Assembly: GCA_947683625.1 (NCBI GenBank)
Contig: CANTUR010000460.1
Coordinates: 1,231,001-1,295,000 of the forward strand
Direction: 5' to 3'
Length of the DNA stretch: 64,000 bases
Source: Mallotus nudiflorus
Lineage: Eukaryota; Streptophyta; Magnoliopsida; Malpighiales; Euphorbiaceae
Shown: piece by piece, positions 10,696 through 23,111 of the stretch
Layout: every line of letters begins with the position of its first letter
Position numbering within the stretch: the first letter of the stretch is position 1
The notes under the pieces: generated by a model
What the model was told of the DNA's origin: nothing
The model's input: the letters and a program-made list of their open reading frames with translations, nothing else
Database searches by the model: none
Program-made: the position numbers and the translations under genes

Positions 10696-12390
10696 AAAAA
10701 AATGCCATTATTTCTTCTTTTTGTGTGTGTTTGTTCATATTCATAGATGTGTTTGTTCATGTTCATGGCTACTTGCAAGCCAAATTTAACCAAAAAATCA
10801 GAAAAAGAATTTGGGTGATTTGAACCTATTCTTAGAGTGGTTATATTTTTTTTATTTATTAGCTTTTTATTTATTTACAACGGGAAAGGTTTGAAGATTG
10901 TGAACCTGGGTGCTATATAAACCACGAATGGAGTGGCCGCTGTTTTAAAGAATGATGATGATGTTGATACACATCTTGAACGTATTAAGAATAAAGTTGG
11001 AGATGAAAGTGATAAAGAGGTGAAAATTTAGATAATATTTGAACTTTCATGGTTTCTCTTCTGACTTTGATCATAACCAACATTATTTGGTGGTATAAAG
11101 GTGACAGTGAATGCAAAGAAAAGAAGAAGAAGCAGTGCAATGATTTTGTTCAGATACAGTTGTTAGATCAAGAATTGGTGAGGTTGAGAAGCGAGCAATG
11201 TAGTGGTTTTGCCTGTTTGTAGAGCATTAAAAAAGCAGTTTGTAAAGCAAAAAAAAAAAAAAAGAAAGCAATATCGAAAGCTCTATGGGAGTGTAGGAGT
11301 GAAGGTGAGTTTGGTGTGGTGATGACTGAGAAAGGGTAGGATAGGCGGGTGGTATTGTTGGGTGAGAGCCAATGGTGGAACTGGGGCAAGGAGGAGCAGT
11401 GGTAGTCTTTGTGGATGCGAGGTCATTGCCATAGAATGCGACAAGATGATATAAAGAAGAGAATTAAATATGCATTGTGTGAATTTTTACAACGTTTCTT
11501 TTTCTAATTTCTCACTTAAAAAATTAGATGTGGGCCATAAAATTTTTTTAAAAAATGGTGTTTCAATCCTTGTTAAATTCTGTTAGAAGAAGGGCTTGAA
11601 AGTTCAAATTTTAAAAACTCGTATATTTTTGCTCAAAAAAAAAGGAATAGGGCTTAGGAGCAAAAGTGCACCTTTTCCCAATTAAAAAAAGCGTCATTAG
11701 TCATTAAAATTGAAACATTTTCGTTCATATAACAGTTCAAAAATTAAATTAAATTTATTGTCCATAAATACACGGATGATACAGAGCATAACATAGGAAA
11801 TCATTTGCCAGTATTATCATCACTGAAAAAGGAAAAATAAATGTTAAAGCATGATACTGTATAAACCAAACGTATTTTTTCAAAAAAAAAAAACACCTTG
11901 ACAGGCGATTTTTCTAGAAACAGATGAACGTCCAACTCTTCTTCTATCTTCGATCAAACATGGAGTTCAGTTGCACACAGTTTCAACTCGATTAGAACGA
12001 TATATGTTCGCTACCACAACTTGCAAAATCAAGAGATCCTTTAACAGATTTAATTCTCATGTAAAACAAAGTTGTATATGATGAGTAAAAAAACAAAAAG
12101 ATCAAGGATCCAACATAGAAAGCTGATCTCAATTGTTGGACCCAAATAAAAGTATCAACAATTAGGCAACTCAGCTAATGGTTTCAGCAAAAGTGTAAAA
12201 GCAATTAACAAACATAAGAACGCAGATAGACAAAAGCAGCATGTAAAATGTTATAAACAATTATTTCTTACAATTTAAAAAGAACAACTAAACCAACAGG
12301 ATATTTATACTAATTTCAATCAGCAATTTCAAGAATCAAAGAGTTTCCGTAGCTCTGATAGATAATGGGATAGTGTTTCCGTAACCTCCG
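10696..12390. other. Spacer without recognised genes
   Basis: Mixed-composition sequence. The minus-strand open frame at 11168-11389 is low-complexity (a poly-A run read as poly-Phe) and is not supported. I recognise no repeat, RNA gene or transposon domain here. Confidence 0.4.
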
Positions 12391-13099
12391 ATGATAGCCA
12401 TGCCTTCTTACCGTCCGTTTTTCCTTTTCTCTATTTTCACTCTAATAGCCACTACCTTCTTCTCCACTTCCTCTCCATCTTCTCATCCTTTCAGTCAACT
12501 TAATGTGCAGATATACAAGCTCTGCAGCAAGGAATCCCAGGAATCATTCAGGAAACCTAGGAAGCATTACCACCTCCCACCAGCCCAGTTCAACCATTAC
12601 CACCTTGACCCAGTAACCCAAGTTTCCATCTGCCATACCAATCAACATTACTTGATACCCAGTCCATCATTTCAACCATTTCCACCATGGATCTTCGATG
12701 CAGTATCGTAAGCTCTGGTCAGTTGCCCGAAATCCAACCCTGTAGTTAGATAGATTATATGAGCACTGGACTCAAGTTATGGGCATTTCATGGATCAATT
12801 TCAATCATAATACTATAAGGGATGATTTGAGTGTTATGATTGAAGATCTTTTACCAACAAAAGAGGCTTTGCACTTGAACGGTTTGTCTCCTGCCTCTTC
12901 CTTGGTCGCACGTCTTCTACGCTATCTTCCTGTCAGGCGCATCTCCTACCACTCTCTTGTTGCCTGGTTCAACTTCCCAAGATGTGCAGTGAACATTGAC
13001 TGTACAGTGGAGACCTCACGTGCCGATGTCAGTTACCATTTCTCCCATTCCCAAGGTACAGCCAGGACAACTTCGGGTCTGCTTGGGCTAATAATGTAA
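12391..13099 (+). other. Two short unrecognised ORFs, possibly one decayed secreted-protein gene
   Basis: The first frame (12391-12711, 106 codons) opens with a signal-peptide-like hydrophobic stretch (FFLFSIFTLIATTFF) followed by Ser/Pro-rich sequence. The second (12779-13099, 106 codons) begins MGISWINFNHNT. Base composition is less AT-rich than the flanks and looks coding. A different frame in the middle also gives Ser/Thr/Pro-rich text, suggesting frameshifts. The signal peptide plus Pro/Ser-rich pattern recalls fasciclin-like arabinogalactan proteins, but I could not align a conserved fasciclin motif, so I assign no function. Confidence 0.3.
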
Positions 13100-14118
13100 C
13101 TGCATTAAAAAAAAAATTTTTTAAAAAATCAAAGAATAAAAGTAAGATGCAAAAGATTTGGCAGTCTGACAAATCTGCCAGTTGGACTGGGTATCTTCTA
13201 AAAAAAATTTAAAAAACTCTGAAAGAATGGCTGAGATTAAAAAAATAAATTTTATATTAATATTAAGTCAGTATTTTTCATTTAATTGACATGCAAAGAT
13301 GCCAACAATCTTTACACAAAAATTCATTATGATTAAGCAAAACACAAAAATCATAGGTAAATGTACAAATCACTATGGAAATAACGATCATGAATCACAT
13401 AACAAAACAGAAATAACAAAAAATAATATAAGAGAGCTAAACAGAAAAATATAATACTAATCAATAATATTCCATCACATGAATATACATATATCACAAC
13501 CAAAAAACTAAATGATAATATTCCAGCACAAGTCCACACAAATATACAAAATGTACTAAACAAACCAGAAGATTTTAATTATGTCTACCCAAATCAAACA
13601 ATAAAAAAAAATGATCCGCTTTTTAAAAAAATTCTAGACACATATCAGCGCAATCACAGCCAAATAAATTCAATATCAGCAGAAAAACAACTGAAAATTT
13701 AGAAATAAACCGATATGTGAATAAAAATGAACAAATATAGAAAAACAAAGAGAAAAAAGAGGAGAAAAGCAATCAAGGAGCCAAACCGTTTCTCACCATT
13801 AGTGAAATCAAGGCCAGATCGAAGACCATGAACAAAAAAAAAAAAATTATTTCTTTTGCAAGAACAAAAGAACAAAAAATGCATATCAAATGGGGGAAGC
13901 CAAAACAAACAAATGAAACGTCCCTGCAAGTACATGGAAGAGAATTATAAGTATTTTGCGAAGTTAAAAAAACAAAGAAAATGAGAGAAAAGGTGGACAG
14001 AGAAGGGAGACGATAGGAGTTTCGAAATTGCAATAGAAAGATCAAGATTTGGGAGAGAAGAGATCAAAGGGTTGTGTTAACCCTTTACATAATCAAGGTA
14101 ATGATTAATCTCTAATCC
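13100..14118. other. AT-rich spacer
   Basis: Poly-A-rich sequence. The minus-strand open frames at 13351-14045 are hydrophobic read-outs of A/T-rich DNA with no domain; I do not count them as genes. Confidence 0.45.
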
Positions 14119-15110
14119 ACCTTAGTTTTGATTTTAATAATTAATTTTAGTTACTAACTTTTACATTTAAGTTTGTTTATAAATTAGATTCAAGGGTGCA
14201 ATCAATAGGCCTTAAGTTTGAGTATCAACAATTCCATTTGAAGGTCAAATTGCCTCTTACAATACCCTCACAATGAGGAGGCTCACGAGCTGTCTCCTCA
14301 AGAAGGGCAAGCAAGCTTCCTCAGTGCCTGAAAGTCTACACTGCTTGCGATCGTGAGCCACTTGTGAGGGGAGTTAACAGCCTCCAACAACTATACCAAT
14401 CTCCAATGGTCAAAATTTTCAATGCTCATGAGCTGGATACTGTCCTCATGACCGTAAGCAACATTACAACTACAAAAAGCTGATTTTTAGTAAATGAAGA
14501 TTAGTGGAGCTTGGGGATGAAATTAATGGCTTCCAACAACTAGTTTTCAAGTCCCCTCCATAAATATACCTTGAAAACTTCATTTGAGAAGTTACACACT
14601 TTAATTGGGCACTCAATTTATTGTTAGCATTTGTAAAACTCATTAATTCTCTTTTATAATTCAATTCATTGAGTGTGGTTGTGTGAGAAACTTAGATTCT
14701 TCTTCTTCTTATTTCTTGAGATGAAAAAGGGAAATGAGGAACTAAGTTTAGAAATAATTGGTTTAAATGTTAGTCATTGAGACAGTTGGATTTTAGTTTT
14801 AATAGTGAGCGAAGAAAACTTTATGTAAAGTTTAAATATAAGCCCTGAAAACACTTGGAAAAAAGTTTTAAATGAACTTTGAAAACTCAAATTGTGAATG
14901 TTTGAGTTGAGTTTTAAAAAACTCTATTGTAAACTCAATCTAAGTGAATAAATTGAAGTGGGTTGAAAATCCTAACTTGTGGATAAATTAGATGGAGATA
15001 TAAAATTATTGAAAATTCGAATTTTTTAAATTTTTATATTCATTTCATTCTCTTAATCATTCTTTTAATTTGCTTTTAATTTTTCTTAATCTTTCATTAT
15101 TCCAAGTTAT
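14119..15110 (+). repeat. LTR-like repeat related to the copia LTR
   Basis: The start (GTTTTGATTTTAATAATTAA, about 14134) and the inner block AAATCCTAACTTGTGGATAA (about 14968) align with the copia LTR at 3382-4900 read on the other strand, where the equivalent block reads AATCCTAACTTGGGGATAAG. It also has dyad motifs like those of the 6094-7364 copy (for example GCGATCGTGAG, about 14347). No coding region or primer-binding site is next to it. Edges are approximate. Confidence 0.55.
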
Positions 15111-15580
15111 GTGGTGGCTAAATTAAGATGAGAACAAATCATGCAACGAAGAATAAGGATCCAAGAAGAAAAAAAAAATTGAAAAAGGCACAAATGCAAG
15201 AGGAACGACGTCATTTATGAGTAGGGACAAAGTGTTTCATAATAAATTGATTATTTAAAATTATTTTCAAAATCACAGCCTATTATAGTGGGAAACAACC
15301 TATTTAAAATTTAGTTTCAAAATTATAGCATTCTTTCGCCGACCAGGGGATACACAGTAAGGAAAGAAACGGCGTCGTTTTCTAAAGGAGGGCGAGGGTG
15401 ACACCAAGCGGTGTTGTCTTCTTGACAGGTAGAGGGTGAAATGGCAAAGACGAAAATAAATCAAAGAACAACTCCTATTTTGTTTGAGTAATGTGCTAGC
15501 AAAATTGTAAATAAGATAAAATTCAAATTTCACTGTAGATGAAGAGTGAAATTTGGATCCACGTTTATATGTTTATATAT
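15111..15580. other. Spacer
   Basis: No supported gene. The minus-strand frame at 15300-15533 has no recognisable domain. It includes an ACGGCGTCGTTTT motif (15369-15381). Confidence 0.4.
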
Positions 15581-15582
15581 AT

Positions 15583-16215
15583 ATAAACTTCTCATATTTC
15601 AGTATATTTAAAAAAAAACTAATGTGTACATTGTTTTAAAATTCATAATATTTTAAATAAAATATTACAACAATTTTAATCACATTTAAAATTTTATTCT
15701 ATTCCTACTAAAACATTGTTTTATATATTCTTAGTACTAATCTAATAATATTCAAATTCTTTCTACCTCAAATTACTTAAATGTTAATCTAAAAAACTAT
15801 TATATCTATATATAATGTTAAGCCCTTAAAACTTCTTATATTTCAGTATTTTTTAAAAAAGTTAATGTGTAAATTTTTTGAAATTCATAACATTTTTTTA
15901 ATAGAATATTAAGACATTTTTTAATTACATTTGAAATTCTATTCTATTTTTACTAAAACATTTTTATACTTATGCTCAATACTAACATAATAATATTTAA
16001 AATTTTTCTACATCAAATTACTTAAATATTAATCTAAAACATATATAATATTCATAATATTTTTGAAATAAATTATCAAAAAAAAATTAAAATCCATTTG
16101 AAATTTTATTTTATTCCTACTAAAACACTTTTGTATATATCCTCAATAACAACCTAACAATATTCAAATTCTTTCTACCTTAAATTACTCAAATACTAAT
16201 CTGAATCACAATTAT
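15583..16215. repeat. AT-rich tandem repeat, 2.7 units of ~242 bp
   Basis: Unit A (about 15585-15827) and unit B (about 15828-16045) share AACTTCT(C/T)ATATTTCAGTAT, an AATTCATAA block, a CTACTAAAACATT-like block and TTCTACxTCAAATTACTTAAA. Unit C (about 16048-16215) lacks the first roughly 75 bases but keeps the rest. The copies are diverged. No coding capacity. Confidence 0.8.
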
Positions 16216-16599
16216 ATATATCCCTATACAAATCTAATAATTTTTAATAAATTGTCTTCTTTTTCTTTCTTCTTTGTAATTTTCTCTTCCCTTTTTTAAA
16301 ATTTTGAACAATCCAATTACGCCCATAACAAATTAGAGACCATTTTATAAATTGATCTACATTAGATTCTACACAAATTGCATCACCATTTTACACGAAT
16401 TACATCACATTGAGTCCAAATTTCAAGATTTAAAGGCAACTAGCCAATCTTCTTATAATGTCATGGTCATTACTCTCATTATTAATTCTAAAACCATGTT
16501 AATATAATATGATTTAATTAATTTTTTCATTGTATCATTTTTTCAATTATTATTATTTATTATTATTTTTTCTTTTTATCATCTACTTATGATTTAAAG

Positions 16600-19500
16600 C
16601 TTAGAGGTCAAGTTCTATGATGTATAGGCCAATCAAATTCACAAGCAAAAAAGCAAATGGAGACCCAAAGTTTGTCTATATCTCTAGAGAAGAGATGGAA
16701 AAGAAAATCTAAAAACAGTTTGATTTGCTTTATAAAGAAATTGATATCATGCCTTATAGGCCGATAGAGGGATGCATTATTAAAGAAATTAATGATAAGT
16801 ATACATAAGAAGAATTGGCGTCAGTTGTAACTATCATTTAGAAAGCATTTCTGTAACAAACCATAAACAAAAAAAATTAAAGAAGAAGTAGAGATAGATG
16901 GTATAGAGATTATTGGTGAAGAAGAGTTTAAAGAGGATGCTAATGAATTAGTGCTGGAAGACATAAAGGAAGCACCTCTGCATGTATAGGATTATCAAAA
17001 TGAAGTGCAAGACCCACTGCAAGATGTTAAACGTGCCATAAATCAAGAGCCAATGTCATTTATGTTAGCTCTTTATTGAACACAGACATTAAAGGAGACT
17101 TGATTGCAATTCTAAAAGAATTTTGGATTGTTTTTCATTGGATTACACTAAAATGCCTAGCTTTAGCAAAGAGATAGTGGAACACCACTTCCCTATTAAA
17201 CCTTAATTTTGTCCTTTTTAATATATTCTAAGAAGAATGTAAAAGGAGGTGGAGTTAAAAGTTAAAAATGAGATTGAAAAACTAATAAAAGTTGGCTTTA
17301 TGAGCCAACCAAGTATGCTAAATGGCTTTCAAATGTACTCCTTGTCACTTATAATGTGTATAGATTTTAGAAATTTAAATATGGGCATGCCTAAAGATAT
17401 TTATATTATGCAAGTAGTTGGCATGTTAATTAATATTGCTATTAAGAATGAGCTACTACCATTCATGGATAGCTTTTAGGATATAACAAAATATTCATTG
17501 CTAAGGAATATGTGTAAAAGATTTCTTTTAGGTGTCCTAGAGCAATAAGGACCTTTGAATGGCTAGTTATGCCCTTTATATTAAAAAAGCATGTGCCACC
17601 TACCAAAGGACTGTGAATGCCATCATGATATGATCGGCTACCATATGAAAATATACATAGATGATATAGTGGTAAAATCTAAAAAAACCTTCTAAACATG
17701 TCTCTCATATGAGAAAAAAGTTATAAAAGAATAAGGATTTATCAATTTTATTTTAATGCTCTTAAATATGCTTTTGATGTGCAGGTTGGAAATTTTCTTG
17801 AATTTTTAGTTCACCAAGAGGCATAAAGTTTGATAAAAATAAAGCAAAGACAATGTTTAATGCTAAGCCGCCCTAAACCAAACAAGAGCTACAAAGATTT
17901 TTAGGCCAGGTCAACTATTTATAAAGGTGTATCTCTAACCTTGCTAGTAAAACTAAGAAATTCTTGATTTATTAAAACTAAAATAGGAAGTTGAGTTTAA
18001 ATAAGAAGAAAGATACCAAAATGTCTTTGATAAAATCAATAAACATTTGTTTAAACCACCTGTTTTTATTCCTTTAAGAGAATGGATACTTTTAAAATTG
18101 TACATTTCAGTTGCAAATGAGTTCCTTGGATATTTATTAGCTTAAAATAATTCAATGGGACATGAGCATACTATTTATTACTTGAGTAGAATCCTTATCC
18201 CACTAAGTTTAAGTATTCCTTCATTGAAAAACTATGCCTTGCCTCATACTTTTCTTATACCGAATTGAGGCAATATTTATTGAAACATAGAGTGTATATT
18301 ATTTCATAGACTAACCTACTATAGTAGATGTTGAATAGGCTTGTGTCATCAGAAAAAATTAGCAAGTGTTTGTTAAGCTTAATTGCATTTACTTTGGTAT
18401 ACTTTCCTCATAAGTTAGTAAAGGGACATGCAATAGCTAATTTTTTAATTGATCCCCTTACTTAAGAAGCTATTGAAGAAAAAGATGGTGATCTTCATAT
18501 ATATGGTGTTTATGCTCAATCTTAGAAATTTAAATTTGATGGCTCTTTAATAGATAGATTAACTGGTGTAGGAGTTATGATTACTTCACTTTCTAGAGCC
18601 AAAACAACCCTCAACTTTGCTTTGGACTTTAAGTGCACCAACAACCAAGCTGAATATGAGGCACTGATTATAAGTCTTAAACTTCTTCAAGCTTTTGGTG
18701 CAAAAGAGGTATTGATTATTTGAGACCCTTAACTTGTCCTTAAATAATTAATGGAAGAGTATAAATGCACAAGGATCTTTTTAGCACCATATTTTATTAT
18801 AGCTTTACAGTTAGTAAATTCTTTTGATAATGTTTCTTCTATGCATATAGCTAAAAGACTAATTGGAAAGCTAATGAATTATCTCAAGTCACATCTAGAT
18901 TAAGAAATTTTGGAGGAACTAACTCATAAATTGATTTTTATGCTAAAAAGAGCTCATCCATCCATCCTGTAGAAAGTGAAATCTAAATTGAGACTTTTAA
19001 CTATAACTTGAATATAGCATAAGATTAGTGTACTGAAATTAGTGAATATCTTAAAAATCCTATAAAGAAAGTACAATTCCAAGTCAAATTTGAAGCCTTG
19101 AATTATGTCTTGTTACAAGGAGAGTTGTTAAGAAAAACTCTTTATAGTTTACTTTTGAGATTCCCACGTTCCCACAAGCAATGGAAATCTTGAACCAAGT
19201 TCATGAAGGTATCTAGTGGGCACACCACAAGTAGAAAAATGAGATGGTTGATATGTAGGCTAATTATTTTTGGTCATTTATCTTAAAAGATTGCATAAAC
19301 TATGCCAAGGGTTGCCAATGATGTCAAAAGTATGGGAGTATCCGAAGAGTGCTTATTAATGACTTATATTTAGAAGTGAAGCATTAGCCATTCTATGGAT
19401 GGGCTATTAACCTTATTGGTAAGATTTATCCATCCTCATATAAGATTTATAGCTTCATTCTCATAGCATTAACTATTTTACAAAATAAGTGGAGGAAATT

Positions 19501-20070
19501 CCAATAAAATAAGTAGAATAAAGAGATATCATTACATTCATTAAAGAACACATCATTCATAGGTTGGCAGCCTTCATACTATAATCACAGTGTAAAGGAC
19601 TATGATTACTATAGAAGAAGTGAGAGATTTTGTTGAAGATTATGGTATTAAACTCCAAAAATCTACTCCTGACTATGCACAATCAAATGGATAAATAGAG
19701 GCCTCAAATAAGGTTCTAATTGGCATACTAGAGAAGATGCTTAAGAGGAATCTAAAAGACTGGACTAGAATGTTATCTGAGAAATTTATGGGCATACAGA
19801 ACCTTTAAAAGGGAAGCGACAAACAACAATCCATTTGCCCTTACCAATAGCCATGATACAATTTGTCCATTAGAAGCATCTGCTCTATCTTTAAGAGTAG
19901 CAAAGCATAATAGCATGACTCTTTAAAATTTTTATGAATCTATATTGATAGAGATGAAAGATTAAGGATTAAATTTTTAGAGAATTGCGAATATTGATGG
20001 ATAGTAAAAATTGGGAAGATTGAAGTAGTGCTTTAAGCTTTGGGTAACTTAATACATGGCACTAAAATCA
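16600..20070 (+). mobile_element. Decayed Ty3/gypsy retrotransposon pol, Tat-like
   Basis: Plus-strand domains appear in the gypsy order. Reverse transcriptase: KVKNEIEKLIKVGFM, then CIDFRNLNMGMPKDIY (about 17249-17420), YIDD-like text (about 17650) and ELQRFLGQVNYL (about 17890). An additional RNase H: KFDGSLIDRLTGVG and TNNQAEYEALI (about 18530-18670). Integrase: CINYAKGCQ-CQKYG zinc motif (about 19290-19335) and an AQSNG-like motif near 19680. The RNase H with DGS and TNNxAEYEAL placed after RT-RH is typical of the Tat/Ogre lineage. Nearly every domain has stops or frameshifts. I could not define LTRs for this copy. Confidence 0.85.
17249..17479 (+). pseudogene. Gypsy reverse transcriptase fragment
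   Basis: This is the longest open piece (76 codons) of the decayed pol. It holds the conserved FRNLN motif that precedes the first catalytic aspartate block, and the ELLPFMDSF sequence containing that aspartate (consensus LSFMDGFSGYNQI). Immediately after, a stop replaces the expected SGYNQI continuation. Confidence 0.8.
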
Positions 20071-20399
20071 TTAATTTCAAATTTTGATAAGTGTCTCTCT
20101 TTATAATTTGACATTCACCTATAAAGGTTTAAGCATTGAATTATTAAAATTTATGATATTTTTCTTAAAAATATATTAAAAAAATCCCCTTATTTTCTTC
20201 TTATTTAACATAAACTCCTTTTAAATTTAAAATATACATAAATTACCATTATATATAGACTTCTTATGGATTAGTCTCTCTTATATTCATCTATTTATAT
20301 ACATTTTTTCTCTTATTTAATGTAAAAAAAGTATTGTACTCTTAAACTATAAATTTTAATACCACTTATATGTTTGCATAATCTCTCGCTATTGATAAA
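20071..20399. other. AT-rich spacer
   Basis: Between the gypsy pol and the LINE tail. No feature recognised. Confidence 0.4.
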
Positions 20400-21059
20400 A
20401 AACTTTTCTTTTACCGCAAACCATAGGAATGTGCAAATATGATTTGGACCCAACCACCTCCATATCATCAACCATTATATACTCTTGCCACCTTCATCCT
20501 CTAATAGTAGGTTTTTATAAGTTAATTTTATAGTGGACTATCATGAAGTCGTGCTTCCCAAATACACTAAAACCTCTCCTCCATTATCTCTTGAGGGTTG
20601 GTAAGTAGCTATTTCATTCAAAACTTATTAGGGAAGGTATGTTAGAAACAAGTTCCATTTCCAACCTAACTGTGTATCTCCAAAGTGATGGACTGTTAAT
20701 TCTTTTTGGTTTTCTAGAGTATTAATGGCAGGAAGCTCTATAAAAGGCACTTATGTGACCCAATAATCTAGCCATATTGAGCCATTCTTCCATTCCCAAT
20801 AACCTAATGACTAGTTAATAAGATTTTTTCCTAAACCTAACCCCTAGCTTTTTAAAGAGTTGATCCATTTTTCATAAGGAGCTAATTTTGTATGATCCCT
20901 CAAATCATGTCCATACTTTATTGTAATAACTTTGACCAATAACTTCTCATGTTAATATAGCATCATCTAACTGATCTTCATTATAAAGGCTTCATTTAAT
21001 TTTCAAATATCTTTTAATCCTAAGCCAGTAATTTTTTTTATTACAAACAACAATCATTC

Positions 21060-23111
21060 TGTAGACACACAATTTCAGGATGACATGTTTTGGATACAAC
21101 AAAGGACTCCAATGATGAAAACTTCTTTGATGCTTAATCTTAAAAAAATTCTAAAGGCTTTTAAAGGAAGAATTTAATGTTTTCAAGGACTAAATTGTAA
21201 AGTTCTTTTTAGGACCTAATTGCAAAATTTAAATTTTTTCGAGGGCCTTTTTGTAATTAAATGTTAATTAAAAAAAAATTTATGCTTCGGAATTCCATAA
21301 TTCTGATCGGAATTGCACAATCCCGGTCGGAATTAAATTCTTTCTATTTCTAATAATTTCAATTTTAGGTGGTTTAAATTTTTTAATTAATTCAATCCTA
21401 AATTGATTTAAACTTCTGAATTAATTCAATCATATTTGGTTCAAAATTCCTAGAAACATTTTAGGAATGAGAATCACATTAGGATTAGGGTTAGATTTCC
21501 TAGTTTCACTATAAAAGGGTGGCTAGGAAGGCAAAGGGGGTGCAAGGGAGAAAAGGGGAGAGAAAGACATAGAAAAGAGGAGAATAACGAAAGACAATTG
21601 TGTTTTTTTATTTTTATTTTATTTATTTTTAATCAAAAATTCTTTTGATTCATCAAATAATTCAAAACTCATAAAGGATTTTTTGAAGAAAAGATTTAAA
21701 GACTTATCAAGAACGGTGAATCACAAATCTGAGGAGCACTCTAATCATCCATAAGCATACCATATTCTTCTATTTTTCTTTTATTTATTTGTTTATTTAT
21801 TATTCTATTTATTTTATCATAATTTATTCATTAATTATTATTTTATTTTTTTATGGTGATTGTGGAGGAAAACACATGGGGATCATATGAGGAAGATGAA
21901 TTTTGTTGAAAATCCACATAAGACTATGGATAAAGCCCCGTAGAGACTTAGTTTCTAGGGTTTTATTTTTTTATTTTTATTGTCTTTATTTTTATTTTTT
22001 ATTAATTATTTTATGAATTAATATAATAGCCCCAATAGTGAGAATAGTAATAAAATTATGTGTCTGGTTGCATGATTTTTTATTAAATTGGTTAGTAAAA
22101 TTAGGTTTCAATTTGATAATCATTTAAAATCAATGGAATAAGTAGATTAATTTAGGTTGCATGTTAATAAAAATTAGGATTTTAGTAAGGATTAATTTAA
22201 TTATTTATTTGATCTTATTTAATTGTTTTTTATGTTTTTTATTTGTTTTTGAGTTTATTTATTATTTTTGTGTGTTTTGGGCCTTAAGCCAATTTCAGAT
22301 TTTGATTTGTTTATTTTTAGCCCATATCATTTAATAATTAGTTAGGTTTAATTAATTAAAATATATTTTTAGGTCCATAATTAATTAGATTTTAGGTTAG
22401 AAATATCCTTTAAGCCCATTTAGTTAATTAGGCATAGACCTACTTAATTTAATTTAATTAATTTAGACTTAGCTCGCTTAATTAAAGCCTTCTTTCATAA
22501 TTTGTAGAATTAAGCCCACTAATTTAAATACCTTCATAACATGTAGACTTAGGCCCATTAATCTAAATATTTCATAATTTGTAGATTTAGACTCATATTT
22601 AGAATTAAAATTAGTAGACTTAGGTTCATTTAATTAAAATCAAAAGGAATTAGGTCTTTAGGTTCACTTATAATTTAAAACATGTAGACTTTAGCTCATT
22701 TATTTAAAATCCATGTATATTGGATTAACTTAGGGATTATGTGATTTATTGAATGCATTATTTACTTGTATATTTCATGACTAGTTTGCCTTGGAGTTTA
22801 TTGTTTTGGGTTTATATGAAATTGCATGTAAATAGAGGATAAGATAGTAATTCATAAAGTAATTCTAAATGAACACAAGACTGAAAGAAGTTGGTATTCC
22901 ATATCCAGAATCTCCTGGTTGTGGTGCTAGCTTTTTTTTAGGGAATCGAGTACCACCTTTTCGATATGTCTCAGTTATTACCCTGGGTGGCGACTCCTCA
23001 TCTCCACGCCATGTCTTTGTGACAATGGTTAGTTTGTTCTCTAGAGCCCTGAGCTTAAACAGTGACGTGATTGCTAAAATCTTGGACGTGCGCTAAACCC
23101 CGCCGTCTACA
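21060..23111 (+). mobile_element. Solo LTR of a Ty3/gypsy (Tat-type) element, 2052 bp
   Basis: It starts TGTAGAC (21060) and ends GTCTACA (23111), a perfect 7-bp terminal inverted repeat. Both sides carry the same 5-bp direct repeat, CATTC (21055-21059 and 23112-23116), the expected target-site duplication. There is a promoter-like CTATAAAAGG at 21509-21518 followed by GA-rich leader sequence. The 3' part carries GGGTGGCGACTCCTCATCTC-type text typical of long Tat-lineage LTRs. There is no internal coding, so the element was reduced to a single LTR by LTR-LTR recombination. The open frame at 22869-23096 lies within this LTR and is not a gene. Confidence 0.93.
21509..21518 (+). promoter_or_regulatory. 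TATA box of the solo LTR
   Basis: CTATAAAAGG, followed at about 25-40 bp by a purine-rich leader. It is a potential promoter reading rightward through the LTR. Confidence 0.5.

Noticed and set aside
22869..23096. 75-codon frame near a GGGTGGCGACTCC motif
   Set aside because: Lies wholly within the solo LTR bounded by TGTAGAC...GTCTACA and CATTC repeats.
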